From JAQAZP01 sp032127265 (GTDB lineage Bacteria; Acidobacteriota; JAQAZP01), in the NCBI GenBank assembly GCA_032127265.1, contig JAQAZP010000044.1, positions 1-8,620 of the forward strand: a stretch of 8,620 nucleotides of DNA, read 5' to 3'. Numbering within the stretch: the first letter of the stretch is position 1; each line of letters starts with the position of its first letter. Position numbers and translations under genes: made by a program. The notes under the pieces are model-generated. The model had not been told where the DNA came from. It searched no databases and worked only from the letters and a program-made list of their open reading frames with translations. Positions 1 through 6,693 of this stretch are shown piece by piece.

Positions 1-629
1 AGGTGCAGCCGCTGCAGCGGCCGGTAGATCTTTTCCAGCAGGGCGAAGAGGATCTTTCCCCCGTCCAGCGGGGGCAGGGGCAGCATGTTGAAGAAGGCGA
101 GGTTGACGTTGAGCAGGACGAAGAAGGTGAGCAGGGCGGCAAGGGTCATCCCCTCGGGGCGCCCGCCCCAGGAGACGATGCCCACCACGCCGGACATCTG
201 GTCCGGTGTGCTGAACAGGGCCGGCAGCAGGAGGACGATCTCTGCCAGAAGCCTGTAGAGGTCGGATGCCGGCCGCACCACCAGGGTGGTGAAGGAGGGG
301 CCGAGGTTGGCCGTGTAGGCCGCGGCCAGGCCGGTAAAGGCGGCGGCCATGTTGGCCAGCGGGCCGCCGAGGGAAAACAGGATTCGCCGTGAGGCAGAGA
401 AACGCAGGTATTCCTCCTCGCTCTCGCCCTCGGGCAGCACGTATCCCCCGATGGGGACCAGGGAGATTCTGTACTCGGTGTCGCTCCGCCGGAAACTCCA
501 GATCCGGGGGCCGAAACCCACCGAAAAGCGGCGGATGGGGATTCCGGTGGCTTTGGCCGCCAGCAGGTGGCCGAATTCGTGGATCAGGATGATGGTGCCC
601 AGAACGAGTAAAATCAGCAGGTAGTTCAT
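1..629 (-). CDS. M50 site-2 intramembrane zinc metalloprotease, compact, PDZ-less (C-terminus cut by window edge)
   Basis: Reading the minus strand from the ATG at 629 gives 209 open codons running off the left edge. Seen: a first membrane segment at residues 3-16 leading straight into the zinc-binding HEFGH (H17, E18, H21). Next comes a GFGP...VPIGGYV region (38-64), typical of the membrane-associated beta-loop of this family. A second hydrophobic segment (83-105) contains GGPLAN, then a SGVVGIV motif (146-152). A further membrane segment leads into NMLPLPPLDGG (181-191), whose Asp189 is the third zinc ligand in M50 enzymes. Members cleave transmembrane segments of anti-sigma factors or signal peptides inside the membrane. 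Only about 40 residues separate the second membrane segment from the GVVGI motif, so there is no room for the PDZ domains of RseP-type proteases. An AAGGA ribosome site lies 8 nt before the start. The gene diverges from the secreted protease. The family call is firm; the substrate is unknown. Confidence 0.9.
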   Translation of the reverse strand, partial: MNYLLILLVLGTIILIHEFGHLLAAKATGIPIRRFSVGFGPRIWSFRRSDTEYRISLVPIGGYVLPEGESEEEYLRFSASRRILFSLGGPLANMAAAFTGLAAAYTANLGPSFTTLVVRPASDLYRLLAEIVLLLPALFSTPDQMSGVVGIVSWGGRPEGMTLAALLTFFVLLNVNLAFFNMLPLPPLDGGKILFALLEKIYRPLQRLH

Positions 630-828
630 GTTAAGAATCCTTGAGAGCCGGGTCCGCCGGTCGGTTCCCCTATATCAACGCATTCAGGAGGATTTGGTTC
701 GCTGGATCATCACCCTGAACCGTCAACCACTTGAAAACAATTCTTCGTATCCCGAGGACTATCAAGTAGAATATCTGATTGGTTCGCAACACTATAAAGA
801 AAAGACGGAAGACGGAGGAGTAGATCCG
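630..828. promoter_or_regulatory. Divergent intergenic region between the M50 protease and the secreted protease
   Basis: These 199 bp separate two divergent start codons and must hold the 5' signals of both genes. The part from about 710 to 812 is clearly more AT-rich than the genes on either side. I found AT-rich hexamers such as TAGAAT and TATAAA on the plus strand, but none has a good -35 box at the right spacing on either strand, so no promoter is called. The plus-strand frame of the downstream protease stays open back to an ATG at 628, but that leader has no signal-peptide character. Confidence 0.4.
814..820 (+). promoter_or_regulatory. Shine-Dalgarno site that fixes the start of the secreted protease
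   Basis: GGAGGAG lies 8 nt before the ATG at 829. That ATG opens directly into a lysine-containing n-region and a hydrophobic core. This decides the start at 829 over the in-frame ATG at 628, which would put 67 polar residues in front of the signal peptide. Confidence 0.85.
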
Positions 829-3228
829 ATGAAGAAAATCGCGTGTGGTGCAATAATCCGGCTCGTATGCGGCAGCATGGCCATCCTGCTGCTGAGCCTT
901 CTGGCGGCGCCGCCGGCAACGGCAACCATCGAACTCGTGAATTCCGAGATTCGGCCGGCAGCGGAGAACAATGCGGTCCAGCCGCTCAGTACCGTGGACA
1001 AGCTGACCATGCCCGAAGTGGACATGGTGCCGGTCCGCATGGAAGACGAAATCGCCGACCAGCTCAACGAGCCGTGGCGCTTTGCCGTGCCGCTGGAGGT
1101 GCTGGTCTCCACCGATGACTCCGGGACCTGGGAACCCCTCTCCGGGGAGCGGGTGATGTGGCGGCTGCACGTGGTCTCCCGCGGGGCCAAGTCGCTGAAC
1201 CTCGCCTTCCTCCGCTGGGTGATGCCCGAGGGCGGGGAGATGTTCCTCTACACCCCGGATTTCTCCTACAGGGTTGGCCCGCTCACCGTGAAGGACAACC
1301 GGGAGCACGGCGAATACTGGTCCCCGGTTCTGCCGGGCGACGAACTGGTGGTGGAGATCGTCGTGCCGGTGGCGGGCATGAAGAACCTGGAAGTGCTGAT
1401 CGGCTCCGTGAACCACGGCTATCGCGGGTTCTTTGCCGAACCGGCCGACGGTGAGCGTTCGCAGTCGTGCAACATCGACGTGGTCTGCCCCGCGGGCGAC
1501 GGCTGGCGCAACGAGATCCAAGCGGTGGCCGTCATCCAGCTCCAGGGTTCCAGGATCTGCAGCGGGTCGATGATCAACAACACGGCCAATGATTTCACGC
1601 CCTACTTCATGACCGCCAATCACTGCGGGGTGACCGCGGGCAACGACCACACGTTCCGGGTCTACTGGAACTACGAGAACAGCTGGTGCCGCGAGCCCGG
1701 AAGCTCCGAGAGCGGTCAGCAGGGCGACGGCAGCCTGTCCCAGAGCCAGATCGGGGCCACCGAGCTGGCCGACGGCTCGGCTTCGGACTTCTGCCTGGTG
1801 CAGTTCGATGACTCACCGCTGCCCGAGTGGAACGTCTTCTGGGCCGGCTGGGACCACTCGGGCGTCCAGGCCACCTCGGCGGCGGCCATCCACCACCCGA
1901 ATACGCAGGAAAAGCGGATCAGTTTCGAGAACGACCCCACCACCAGCTCGGACGGGGGGCGGATGGTCCGGGTCAGCGACTACGATGCCGGCTCCACCGA
2001 GGGCGGCTCCTCGGGCTGCCCGCTGTATAACCAGAATCACCACTACGTCGGCCAGCTCTACGGCGGCGCGGCAGCCTGCAGCAACGACCTTTACGACGTG
2101 TATGGCTCCTTTGCCTGGTCCTGGGACACCGGGGGCACCGCCGCCGACCGCCTGAAAGACTGGCTCGACCCGCTGAGCACCGGACAGGCCACGCTCAACG
2201 GCATCGGCGGCAGCGGCGGCACGGGCACCATCGTCACCGGTCCCGGCCCTGCAGCCGCCAACCCGGCGCTGACCCGGGTCTGGAACCTCGTGACCCCCGA
2301 CGCACCAACGGCCGAGTGGACGGCTTACGGCCCGGACCAGTACGGGGTCAACGTGGCCTGCGGCGACATCAACGGCACCGGCCGGGACTGGGTCATCACC
2401 GGCGCCGGGCCGGGCGCGGTCTATGGCCCCCACGTCCGGGGCTTCACCCCTGATGGTGCGGCCATCGGCACCATCAGTTTCCTGGCCTACGGCACCAACA
2501 AGTGGGGCGTCAACGTGGCCTGCGGCGATGTGGACAATGACGGCAAGGACGAGATCATCACCGGCCCCGGGCCGGGCGCCGTGTTCGGGCCCCACGTCCG
2601 CGGCTGGAACCACGACGGCGGCAGTACGGTGACCCCCATGGCCGGGATCAACTTCTTTGCCTACGGCACGCTGAAATACGGCACCAATCTCTGCCTCGGT
2701 GACATCGACGGCGACGGCTTCGACGAGATCGTCACCGGTGCCGGCCCCGGCTCGGTATTCGGCCCGCACGTTCGCGGCTGGAACGTGGACGGCGGCACGG
2801 CGGCGTCCATGCCGGGGGTCAGCTTCCTGGCCTACGGCACGAACCAGTTCGGGGTCAACGTGGGATGCGGCGACATCGACGGTGACGGTATCGACGAGAT
2901 CATCACCGGTCCCGGACCGGGCGCCGTGTTCGGGGCCCACGTGCGGGGCTGGAACTACGATGGTGGAACATTAGCCGCCATACCCGGCGTGAGTTTCGTG
3001 GCCTACGAAGGTACAAACAAGGGTGTCCGGGTTGGTACGGGTGATGTGGATGGCGACGATGCGGATGAGATCCTGACCATGCCTGGCCCCGATCCGTCCA
3101 TCGGCGCCATTGTCCGGGCCTTTGACGTGACCGGCGGTGTCGCTTCCGCCCTGACCAGTATCGACTTCGATGCCTACGATGCTTCGGTGACCCGCGGCGG
3201 CAACGTGGCCGGGGGCATCCTGGACTAA
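829..3228 (+). CDS. Secreted lysyl-endopeptidase-like serine protease with C-terminal FG-GAP-type beta-propeller
   Basis: The product is a 799-residue exported protein. Residues 1-32 form a Sec signal peptide (MKKIACG start, hydrophobic core, cut near PATA-T). Residues about 33-210 match the position and length of the propeptide of Achromobacter protease I (API). Residues about 211-455 are a trypsin-fold domain of the API type, with His265 in TANHCG, Asp320 in SDFC and Ser395 in GGSSGCP as the catalytic triad. All six cysteines of the three API disulfides can be aligned (C214, C220, C244, C266, C287, C417). Stretches such as CNIDVVCP, NNTAND, FWAGWD, AIHHPN and EKRIS are close to API as I recall it. 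Asp423 aligns with the API S1-pocket Asp225, so cleavage after Lys (or Arg) is plausible. Tyr411 replaces API His210, and no Trp169 equivalent is evident. Residues 468-799 are six propeller-like repeats. Likely a cell-surface or extracellular protease; the substrate is unknown. Confidence 0.88.
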   Translation: MKKIACGAIIRLVCGSMAILLLSLLAAPPATATIELVNSEIRPAAENNAVQPLSTVDKLTMPEVDMVPVRMEDEIADQLNEPWRFAVPLEVLVSTDDSGTWEPLSGERVMWRLHVVSRGAKSLNLAFLRWVMPEGGEMFLYTPDFSYRVGPLTVKDNREHGEYWSPVLPGDELVVEIVVPVAGMKNLEVLIGSVNHGYRGFFAEPADGERSQSCNIDVVCPAGDGWRNEIQAVAVIQLQGSRICSGSMINNTANDFTPYFMTANHCGVTAGNDHTFRVYWNYENSWCREPGSSESGQQGDGSLSQSQIGATELADGSASDFCLVQFDDSPLPEWNVFWAGWDHSGVQATSAAAIHHPNTQEKRISFENDPTTSSDGGRMVRVSDYDAGSTEGGSSGCPLYNQNHHYVGQLYGGAAACSNDLYDVYGSFAWSWDTGGTAADRLKDWLDPLSTGQATLNGIGGSGGTGTIVTGPGPAAANPALTRVWNLVTPDAPTAEWTAYGPDQYGVNVACGDINGTGRDWVITGAGPGAVYGPHVRGFTPDGAAIGTISFLAYGTNKWGVNVACGDVDNDGKDEIITGPGPGAVFGPHVRGWNHDGGSTVTPMAGINFFAYGTLKYGTNLCLGDIDGDGFDEIVTGAGPGSVFGPHVRGWNVDGGTAASMPGVSFLAYGTNQFGVNVGCGDIDGDGIDEIITGPGPGAVFGAHVRGWNYDGGTLAAIPGVSFVAYEGTNKGVRVGTGDVDGDDADEILTMPGPDPSIGAIVRAFDVTGGVASALTSIDFDAYDASVTRGGNVAGGILD
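2230..3225 (+). repeat. Six tandem FG-GAP/VCBS-like repeats encoding a probable beta-propeller
   Basis: Six in-frame units of 52-58 codons start at about 2230, 2392, 2554, 2728, 2899 and 3070. A typical unit begins with ITGPGPGAVFGPHVRGWN, continues through a FxAYGT segment, and ends with a GxNVxCGDxDGDGxDE calcium-binding-type loop. The DxDxDG loop is clear in units 2, 3 and 4 counted from 1 to 4, degraded in the first (INGTGRD), altered in the fifth (VDGDDAD) and absent from the sixth. The last unit stops at its NVAGGILD strand, which could pair with the TIVTGPGP strand of the first unit to close the ring. The DNA is also repetitive: 2551-2621 and 2896-2966 differ at only about 8 of 71 positions by eye, which suggests recent duplication or gene conversion. 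Confidence 0.85.
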
Positions 3229-3238
3229 CATCCGAGAA

Positions 3239-3260
3239 CGGCGGGCCTTCGGGCCCGCCG
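3239..3260 (+). terminator. UUCG-capped GC hairpin after the secreted protease gene
   Basis: The sequence forms a perfect 9-bp stem (CGGCGGGCC paired with GGCCCGCCG) closed by a TTCG tetraloop. It begins 10 nt after the stop codon of the protease gene. Position and strength fit a transcription terminator or an mRNA 3'-end stabiliser. No proper T-tract follows directly; the nearest run is a TTTT about 12 nt downstream, so efficient intrinsic termination is uncertain and partial read-through into the next gene is possible. Confidence 0.65.
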
Positions 3261-3326
3261 CCCTGCACGGGCTTTTCCGCTTCCACTTCAATTGAACCAT
3301 GGAGGCTGGATTCGCGGGGCTTTTGC

Positions 3327-3330
3327 AAGG
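3327..3330 (+). promoter_or_regulatory. Shine-Dalgarno site that favours the start at 3338
   Basis: AAGG lies 7 nt before the ATG at 3338. The alternative in-frame ATG at 3299 has no purine-rich site before it and would add 13 residues in front of the membrane anchor. Confidence 0.6.
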
Positions 3331-3337
3331 CGTTTTC

Positions 3338-4537
3338 ATGAAGGTCCGGCAGAAGCAGCTGATCCTTTTCCTCGTTCTCCTTGCCGTGGGCGTTCCGGCG
3401 TTCCTGCTCCTGCGAGGAACCAGGGAACCGCCTTTGCCGCCGGTCTTCACCGGGACCCAGGGCGAATACGCACTAGCCCTGGTGGACCGCGGCGGCCGGC
3501 CGCTCTCCGATTCCCGGGGCGAACTGCTGGTTCGTCTCGATCCCTTCACCCTCTATCGAAACCAGCCGAACCAGCGGACCGGCAGTTTCAGCACCGGCGC
3601 CTACGGTTTCCGGGGCGGCTATCGCGGGACGCCGCGGCCGGTGATGATTCTCGGTGGCTCCGCCGCCTTTGGCCAGGGCCTCCCTGCGGACGGAATCTGT
3701 TTCGCCGCCCTCCTCGACGGTATGATCGAAGAGCGTGAGGTGGTCAACGCGGCTGTGGTGGGCTATCTTGCCGGGCAGGAACTGGCCTTGATGGTGCATC
3801 GTCTGGACGATTTCAACCCTTCGGTTTACGTGGCATTCGACGGTTGGAACGAACTCTTTGACCAGTGGCTGGCCTGCCACCGGATTGAGCCGTGGGACCA
3901 CGGCTTCATGAACCTTTTCTTCAATACCGAGCAGCGGCTCCACGATCTCCAGAAGATCACCGGCGCCGGTGACAAACAGCCGGTCCGCAAGAGTGGATTG
4001 ACACGAAAGGAAGAGGCACGGCGGGCTGGATTGACCAAGAAGTCCGCCTACCGCACGGAGAAGATCGATGAGGCCGTGGATGCCGGTCCGACTGGGCGGG
4101 AACAAATCCTGGAAGGGATAGAGAAAAATTACCACGCCTCGCTGGACCGCATGAATGACTTTGCCCATGCCCGCGGGGCGGCGTTCCTGGTGGTTTTCCA
4201 GCCGGAGCTGGGCGGCAAGTTGCAGCGGACAGAGCAGGAGAAGATGAACTACTGCCGGTGGTGTGAGGCCTACGAGGGCTACCGCGAACTCGAATTCTCC
4301 ACTGAATATTCGGCGTTCATCGAACGGGCTGCTGCCTGGTGCGCTGCCGAGGGCATCGAGTATCTCGACCTGCACCACCACCCGGAGTTCCAGAACAGCG
4401 AGAAGCAGTTGTTCTACGACGTGATCCACCTCAACGAGGAGGGCCACCGGATCGTTGCTCGTCTGATTCACCAGCGCATCGAGGCCACTCTCGAGCTTGA
4501 TGGACTGGAAGGTATCCGGGGCCACTGCCCCGAATAA
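3338..4537 (+). CDS. Membrane-anchored SGNH/GDSL-type hydrolase
   Basis: The product has 399 residues. A short basic stretch (MKVRQKQ) and a strong hydrophobic segment (residues 8-25) form a signal anchor or uncleaved signal, placing the rest outside the inner membrane. The SGNH blocks are visible. Block I is LGGSAAFGQG with Ser108 (GGS instead of GDS). Block II has Gly142 in VVGYLAGQE. Block III has Asn171 in DGWNE. Block V is DVIHLNEEGH with Asp361 and His364. These are the expected nucleophile, oxyanion-hole residues and Asp-His pair of an esterase, acetyl-hydrolase or acyltransferase. Residues about 205-255 are a lysine- and arginine-rich, probably flexible insertion. Family members of this shape often act on acetyl groups of surface polysaccharides or cell wall, but nothing here identifies the substrate. 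Two upstream features bear on expression: the hairpin at 3239-3260 and an AT-rich TTCAATTGAA palindrome at 3287-3296. malQ follows after 126 bp on the same strand. Confidence 0.8.
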   Translation: MKVRQKQLILFLVLLAVGVPAFLLLRGTREPPLPPVFTGTQGEYALALVDRGGRPLSDSRGELLVRLDPFTLYRNQPNQRTGSFSTGAYGFRGGYRGTPRPVMILGGSAAFGQGLPADGICFAALLDGMIEEREVVNAAVVGYLAGQELALMVHRLDDFNPSVYVAFDGWNELFDQWLACHRIEPWDHGFMNLFFNTEQRLHDLQKITGAGDKQPVRKSGLTRKEEARRAGLTKKSAYRTEKIDEAVDAGPTGREQILEGIEKNYHASLDRMNDFAHARGAAFLVVFQPELGGKLQRTEQEKMNYCRWCEAYEGYRELEFSTEYSAFIERAAAWCAAEGIEYLDLHHHPEFQNSEKQLFYDVIHLNEEGHRIVARLIHQRIEATLELDGLEGIRGHCPE

Positions 4538-4548
4538 CTTCAACGATT

Positions 4549-4577
4549 TTGTCGGCTGCCCCTCCATTGGCTATCGC
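4549..4577 (+). promoter_or_regulatory. Weak candidate sigma70 promoter before malQ
   Basis: TTGTCG and TATCGC are separated by 17 bp in the 126-bp gap before malQ. The -35 matches the consensus at four of six positions and the -10 at three of six. The -10 ends about 86 bp before the malQ ATG. It could drive malQ separately from the SGNH hydrolase gene, but a match this poor can occur by chance. Confidence 0.2.
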
Positions 4578-4663
4578 TGAGCCGGCCATGGCTCTCGGGC
4601 GGTGTAACGGGCGGCAAGATCATGCCCGGCAGGCGGTAGGCCGATACGGAAGCTGAGGCAGCG

Positions 4664-6235
4664 ATGGAATCACCCATATTCAATTGGCTCGACCGCCGCA
4701 GTGCCGGACTGCTGCTGCACCCCACCGCCCTGCCCGGTAACCAGGGAATCGGGACGCTGGGTGCCGGCGCCCGCAGGCTGATCGATTTTCTCCGGGCCGC
4801 GAGTTTGCAGTACTGGCAGATCTGCCCCCTGGGACCCACCGGCTTCGGCCATTCCCCCTATCAGTGTTTCTCGGCCTTTGCCGGAAACCCCTGGCTGATC
4901 GACCTGGAGGAACTGGCCTCGTTCGATTTGCTGGAGCAGGACGAACTGCAGCCGCTGCTGGAACTGCCCGCGGGAGAGGTGGATTACGTCGGGATCGGGA
5001 GGCTCAAGCCGCCGCTTCTCCGGTTGGCCCACCGCCGTTTTCTCGAGCGGGGTGACGACAGCCTGGGGGATTATGGCTCCTTCAACCGGTTCAGGGACGA
5101 AAATGCCTCCTGGCTCGCTCCGTATACCTTGTATATGGCACTGAAGGAACGGTTCGAGGGTGCGCCCTGGCAGGAGTGGCCGGCCGGATATGCCTCGTAT
5201 CTCAAGGCGGCGGCCTCGCCGTTCCGGGAGGAGCTGGACGGTTCCTCCAGTAAACACGCGTTTTACCAGTATCTCTTCTTCTGCCAGTGGGCCCGCCTTC
5301 GTGACTACGCCCGGGAGAAAGGCATCGGTATCATTGGTGATGCGCCGATCTACGTGGCGGGGGACAGCGCCGACACCTGGGCCAACCCCTGGCTCTTCCA
5401 ACTGAACCGCAAGGGGAATCCCCGCTTTGTCGCCGGCGTGCCGCCCGACTATTTTTCGGAAACCGGTCAGATGTGGGGCAACCCGATTTACAACTGGGCG
5501 GAGATGGAGGGGGCGGGATTCGAGTGGTGGCTGCGCCGGCTGGAGATGAACTTCGAACTGTTCGAGGTGGTGCGCCTGGATCACTTTCGCGGTTTCGAGG
5601 CCTTCTGGCGAATCCCGGCCGCCGCCGTGGATGCCCGGGAGGGTGAGTGGGTCCCGGGTCCGGGCCTCTCCTTCTTCCGGGCAGTGAAGAAGCGTTTGCC
5701 CGCAGCGAAAATCATTGCCGAGGACCTGGGTGAGATCACCCCCGGACTGCTCGAGTTCACCAGGGCCACCGGCCTGCCGGGAATGGCGGTGCTGCAGTTC
5801 GCCTTCACCCTCGAGCAGGACAATCTCTACCTGCCCTGCAACCTGTCCCGCAACTGCGTGGTCTATCCCGGCACCCACGACAATGACACCAGTCTCGGCT
5901 GGTGGCAGGGACTGGCCTCGGAGAAGATCCGGGACCAGCTGCGGCGCTACCTGCGGGTCAATGGTGACCACATTTCCTGGGACCTGATTCGTGCCGCCTA
6001 TGGTTCCTGCTGCAGCTTGGCCATCGTCACGCTGCAGGACCTGCTGTCCCTCGGCGCCGAAGCGCGATTCAATACCCCCGGCACCGTAGCCGGAAACTGG
6101 GCCTGGCGCTGCCGGCAGGAACAGCTGGACCGCCTGACGCAACAATCGGCCGACTATCTCAGAGAACTGTCCTGGCTCTACAACCGCAGTCCGCATTCCG
6201 GGGACGCCCCCGAGAGCGGAGACACAAGGAGCTGA
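4664..6235 (+). CDS. malQ: 4-alpha-glucanotransferase (amylomaltase, GH77)
   Basis: The product has 523 residues, a normal length for bacterial amylomaltases. It transfers alpha-1,4-glucan segments between maltodextrins and releases glucose, serving maltodextrin or glycogen turnover in the cytoplasm; no signal peptide is present. The N-terminus carries the family hallmarks GLLLHPTALPG and GIGTLG, followed by WQICPLGPTGFGHSPYQ. Catalytic residues are visible: Asp306 in VRLDHFRGF (nucleophile), Glu353 in IAEDLGE (acid/base) and Asp406 in GTHDNDT (transition-state stabiliser). These correspond to Asp293, Glu340 and Asp395 of the Thermus enzyme. Asp226 in GDAPIYVAGDSADTW matches Thermus Asp213. 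The start is supported by GAGG 5 nt before the ATG. No other maltose or glycogen gene is in view, so the neighbours do not say which glucan is used. The downstream small gene starts 5 nt after this stop and is probably co-transcribed. Confidence 0.96.
   Translation: MESPIFNWLDRRSAGLLLHPTALPGNQGIGTLGAGARRLIDFLRAASLQYWQICPLGPTGFGHSPYQCFSAFAGNPWLIDLEELASFDLLEQDELQPLLELPAGEVDYVGIGRLKPPLLRLAHRRFLERGDDSLGDYGSFNRFRDENASWLAPYTLYMALKERFEGAPWQEWPAGYASYLKAAASPFREELDGSSSKHAFYQYLFFCQWARLRDYAREKGIGIIGDAPIYVAGDSADTWANPWLFQLNRKGNPRFVAGVPPDYFSETGQMWGNPIYNWAEMEGAGFEWWLRRLEMNFELFEVVRLDHFRGFEAFWRIPAAAVDAREGEWVPGPGLSFFRAVKKRLPAAKIIAEDLGEITPGLLEFTRATGLPGMAVLQFAFTLEQDNLYLPCNLSRNCVVYPGTHDNDTSLGWWQGLASEKIRDQLRRYLRVNGDHISWDLIRAAYGSCCSLAIVTLQDLLSLGAEARFNTPGTVAGNWAWRCRQEQLDRLTQQSADYLRELSWLYNRSPHSGDAPESGDTRS
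6226..6231 (+). promoter_or_regulatory. Shine-Dalgarno site inside the malQ 3' end
   Basis: AAGGAG overlaps the last codons of malQ and lies 9 nt before the ATG at 6241. The malQ TGA (6233-6235) falls between the site and that ATG, so ribosomes finishing malQ would uncover or reuse it. This arrangement suggests translational coupling of the two genes. Confidence 0.7.
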
Positions 6236-6240
6236 CCATC

Positions 6241-6693
6241 ATGAAGCACGCAGCCGTCTGTATCCTCGTTCTCGCCCTGTTCCTGATTGGCGCCACGCCG
6301 GCCATCGCCGAGGACGGGGCGGAGTCGATGAGCGCCCTGGGCGAAAAGCTGCTCAAGCAGCTCTGGACCAATATCCGCAAGGGGGACGTGGAAGCGCTGG
6401 GCAGCATGACCGCCGAGGGATTTCAGTCGGTCCACCAGTTCGGGGCCAACGACCGGGCCCAGGAGATGGCTCTGATCGGCGGCCTGAAGATCGACTCGTA
6501 TCTGCTGAGCGAGATCAAGGTCACGGGCACCGACACGGTGATCGTCACCAGCTACTTTGTCGCGGTGGCCGAAACCATCAAGGGCGAGCGGCTGTCCAAG
6601 GTGCCGGCGCCGCGGCTGACGGTCTTCGTCAAGACGGACGCCGGCTGGCAGTGGCTGGCCCACGCCAATCTCAAGCCGCTGGAGAAGAAATAA
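6241..6693 (+). CDS. Small exported protein, possible NTF2/SnoaL-like fold
   Basis: The product has 150 residues. Residues 1-23 are a good Sec signal peptide (KH, long hydrophobic core, cut after PAIA), so the mature part of about 127 residues is periplasmic or secreted. The mature order is as follows: a helix LGEKLLKQLWTNIRKGD, an AEGFQSVHQFG segment, then alternating strands ending in LTVFVKTDAGWQWLAHANL. A helix with a K/R-G-D turn, a central GFQ segment and a final strand with GWxWLAHxNL are typical of the DUF4440/SnoaL family of cone-shaped NTF2-like proteins. No catalytic residues can be named, and members often bind small ligands or have no known role. The gene starts 5 nt after malQ. 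Only 20 bp separate its stop from the convergent beta-helix gene, with no terminator hairpin there. I am confident that it is a real exported protein and less sure of the fold. Confidence 0.75.
   Translation: MKHAAVCILVLALFLIGATPAIAEDGAESMSALGEKLLKQLWTNIRKGDVEALGSMTAEGFQSVHQFGANDRAQEMALIGGLKIDSYLLSEIKVTGTDTVIVTSYFVAVAETIKGERLSKVPAPRLTVFVKTDAGWQWLAHANLKPLEKK

Noticed and set aside
628..828. N-terminal extension of the secreted protease from an ATG at 628
   Set aside because: The extension is polar and would place 67 residues before a normal signal peptide. It overlaps the start of the divergent gene, whereas the ATG at 829 has a strong GGAGGAG site.
670..1650. 326-codon open frame on the minus strand opposite the protease
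   Set aside because: It is an antisense shadow of a GC-rich gene: His-, Arg- and Gly-rich low-complexity translation and no recognisable domain, while the plus strand carries clear protease motifs.
1813..2940. 375-codon minus-strand open frame opposite the propeller repeats
   Set aside because: Its repetitive composition mirrors the repeats on the plus strand. There is no family motif, and the plus frame has conserved calcium loops.
2230..3225. Direct repeats as a CRISPR array or non-coding satellite
   Set aside because: Units are 156-174 bp, stay in frame and encode a known repeat style. There are no short identical repeats with unique spacers.
3287..3296. TTCAATTGAA palindrome as an operator
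   Set aside because: A single 10-bp AT-rich palindrome between genes is expected by chance. No second copy or adjoining promoter was found.
3299..3337. Earlier ATG for the SGNH hydrolase
   Set aside because: No ribosome site precedes it. The ATG at 3338 has AAGG at good spacing and begins directly with the membrane anchor.
3473..4567. 364-codon minus-strand open frame opposite the SGNH hydrolase
   Set aside because: The plus strand has all SGNH blocks. The antisense translation has no recognisable domain.
4670..6196. 508-codon minus-strand open frame opposite malQ
   Set aside because: The plus strand encodes an intact GH77 enzyme with all catalytic residues. The antisense frame is open because of codon bias at high GC.
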